Origin: Acidobacteriota bacterium
GTDB taxonomy: Bacteria; Acidobacteriota; Terriglobia; UBA7540
Direction of reading: 5' to 3'
NCBI GenBank assembly: GCA_021789565.1
Contig: JAJYJL010000534.1
Span: 1 to 6,262, forward strand
Length of the DNA: 6,262 bases
Shown: positions 5,291-6,262 of the stretch, one piece after another
How the letters are laid out: every line of letters begins with the position of its first letter
Position numbering within the stretch: the first letter of the stretch is position 1
Translations under genes and position numbers: made by a program
Notes under the pieces: model-generated
What the model was told of the DNA's origin: nothing
Database searches by the model: none
Seen by the model: the letters and a program-made list of their open reading frames with translations, nothing else

Positions 5291-5680
5291 ATGTCGAACA
5301 AAATAGATAGGATAGTCATATCCGCGCTGGGTATAGTTTTCTTATTTTCAGCAATGGCATTCGGCAAGACAGACAAGATCGACGTGCTCTATCCTGCAAC
5401 TGTTGGCAAGACCCTGAAGCTCAAACCAGGCAACTACAAGATTGACGTGGTCAACAACCAGAAACCGCCTGCGGTGAAGTTTTACAACAAAGAGGGAAAG
5501 CTTGTAGGCCAGGCGCCTGTCAAACTGGTCAACGAAGCCAGAAAGAATGATCAGACCCAGGTCGACTATACGACGATAGCCTCGAACGACCACGTCATCA
5601 CGGAGATCAGCCCGGGGGGCTGGAAAGAGAACCTTTATTTTTGGCATTCGAAAGCAAATGATGCGAGCTCAATGAAATAG
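5291..5680 (+). CDS. Small exported protein of unknown function
   Basis: The 129-residue product starts MSNKIDR and has a hydrophobic stretch (about 8-24) ending SAMAFG, a good Sec signal peptide with cleavage near residue 23-25. The mature part of about 105 residues is rich in predicted beta strands. It includes YPATVGKTLKLKPGNYKIDV (34-53), a strand-turn-strand PAVKFYNKEGKLVGQAPVKL (60-79) and a C-terminal GGWKENLYFWHS segment. No cysteine is present, so it is not a lipoprotein or disulfide protein. This layout recalls a family of small secreted beta proteins frequent in Acidobacteria, with a KLKPGxYK turn; I cannot name a domain or function. Its codon use and base composition look more AT-rich than the rib genes. 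The gap after ribD suggests its own transcription unit, and it converges on the methyltransferase-like gene. Confidence 0.82.
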   Translation: MSNKIDRIVISALGIVFLFSAMAFGKTDKIDVLYPATVGKTLKLKPGNYKIDVVNNQKPPAVKFYNKEGKLVGQAPVKLVNEARKNDQTQVDYTTIASNDHVITEISPGGWKENLYFWHSKANDASSMK

Positions 5681-5687
5681 CACGGAC

Positions 5688-5727
5688 TGTGGTCCCGGAA
5701 GTTCTACGGCGGGGCTCCGGGACCGCA
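5688..5727. terminator. Strong hairpin between convergent genes, possible transcript end
   Basis: GGTCCCGGA (5691-5699) and TCCGGGACC (5716-5724) are exact inverted repeats of 9 bp. TGT (5688-5690) and GCA (5725-5727) extend the stem to 12 bp with one G-U. The loop is 16 nt. There is no T tract on either side, so it is not a classical intrinsic terminator. Its position 7 nt after one stop and 60 nt from the converging stop suits a bidirectional transcript-stabilising or Rho-assisted end. Confidence 0.45.
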
Positions 5728-5787
5728 TCCCAGCAATAATGCAATCCAAAGCGTTGCAGGTGAGATAACCCCGATCAATTCCCGGGC

Positions 5788-6262
5788 CTAACGATTCTCA
5801 ACAATGCCAACAAGCAGTTCGTGAGCGGCGAAGGCTTGCCGGTCATATCGCGGATGCCGGACTTCCCCGGCGTTGACCTCTTTCCAGAGATTCCCGCGCT
5901 GCTTCCTCTTCAGATAAACGCTTTCGGAAAATCCGATACGGCCTTCGCCAATCATCCGGTCAAGCGAAGGGTTGTAGCCTAGTGGAATAGTTACCACCAG
6001 CCTTCCCTCGGGCGCCAGAAGGCTGCGCAGGTTTTCGAACGCCCGAAGGACCTTGGACTCGTCTTTCGGCTCCTCGTCCCACCCCACGTGCTCGAGGGTC
6101 GAGATGCTGAGGATGAGATCATATTTCCTGTTGGGCTTGAAATCGCAAACGTCTGTGTTGGTGACGCCTTCGGCCCGCTCGTACTTGTCCACAACCTGGT
6201 GGGCAACCGGCCCATAGTGGGAAAGCACGTTGCCGATTTCCAGCACCTTCTCCGGGGGAACA
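5788..6262 (-). CDS. SAM-dependent methyltransferase-like protein, 5' end outside the window
   Basis: The frame is open from the right edge to a TAG at 5788-5790, giving 158 residues without the true start; the GTG at 6246 lies inside motif I and is not a believable start. The visible part begins VPPEKVLEIGNVLSHYG, which fits methyltransferase motif I with ExGN in place of the usual GxGxG. VVDKYE, NTDVCDF, YDLILSISTLEHVGWDE (a motif IV/post-motif region typical of class I SAM enzymes) and LLAPEGRLVVTIPLGYN (the late beta strand) follow. The C-terminus has LKRKQRGNLWKEV and AFAAHELLVGIVENR. This pattern recalls methyltransferase-like proteins found among polysaccharide or glycan genes; substrate and function cannot be read from this piece. 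It converges on the small exported protein with a 107-bp gap. Confidence 0.78.
   Translation of the reverse strand, partial: VPPEKVLEIGNVLSHYGPVAHQVVDKYERAEGVTNTDVCDFKPNRKYDLILSISTLEHVGWDEEPKDESKVLRAFENLRSLLAPEGRLVVTIPLGYNPSLDRMIGEGRIGFSESVYLKRKQRGNLWKEVNAGEVRHPRYDRQAFAAHELLVGIVENR

Noticed and set aside
5094..5376. A possible transposase tail on the minus strand after ribD
   Set aside because: The 86-residue frame has an IS-like feel at its C-terminus, but no catalytic motif, terminal repeat or target duplication is visible, and it overlaps the start of the exported protein.
1..6262. CRISPR arrays, tRNA or rRNA genes, integrase or attachment sites
   Set aside because: I scanned for regularly spaced direct repeats, cloverleaf-like GGTTCRA segments and recombinase motifs and found none.

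Overview
The window looks like a chromosomal piece of a GC-rich soil-type bacterium, most likely an acidobacterium. That placement is inferred from three things: a palindromic intergenic repeat built on a CGTCATCCTGAGCGAAGCG core, a short secreted protein of a style common in that phylum, and the divergence of the riboflavin enzymes. No rRNA, tRNA or marker gene confirms it.

Layout. Positions 1-114 may hold the 3' end of a plus-strand gene. A minus-strand gene (111-866) encodes a small SIR2-like NAD-binding protein of the type found in prokaryotic defence proteins; it stops soon after its core domain. From about 1002 to 1680 lies a long untranslated leader: a sigma70-like promoter, a complete FMN riboswitch aptamer (1053-1251), a candidate attenuator terminator (1334-1358), and a 137-bp terminal-inverted-repeat element (1480-1616). 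Four tightly packed plus-strand genes follow: ribE, ribH, ribBA and ribD (1681-5093). Next come a short exported protein of unknown function (5291-5680), a strong hairpin (5688-5727) and, converging from the right edge, the 3' part of a SAM-dependent methyltransferase-like gene (5788-6262, minus).

How the parts work together. RibBA supplies both precursors: GTP cyclohydrolase II opens GTP, and DHBP synthase makes the four-carbon unit from ribulose 5-phosphate. RibD deaminates and reduces the pyrimidine. RibH joins the two branches to lumazine, and RibE dismutates lumazine to riboflavin. The pyrimidine phosphatase and the flavokinase/FAD synthetase are not in the window. The riboswitch should switch the operon off when FMN is plentiful. 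An 11-nt stretch at the terminator is perfectly complementary to a conserved strand of the aptamer, which gives a concrete termination/antitermination model. The repeat sits between this switch and ribE, so it is transcribed only in the readthrough RNA.

I found no clearly new multi-gene system. The items most worth a second look are the leader architecture (attenuator pairing plus inserted repeat), the altered acidic loop in the DHBP synthase half of RibBA, and the stand-alone, possibly truncated SIR2-like gene.
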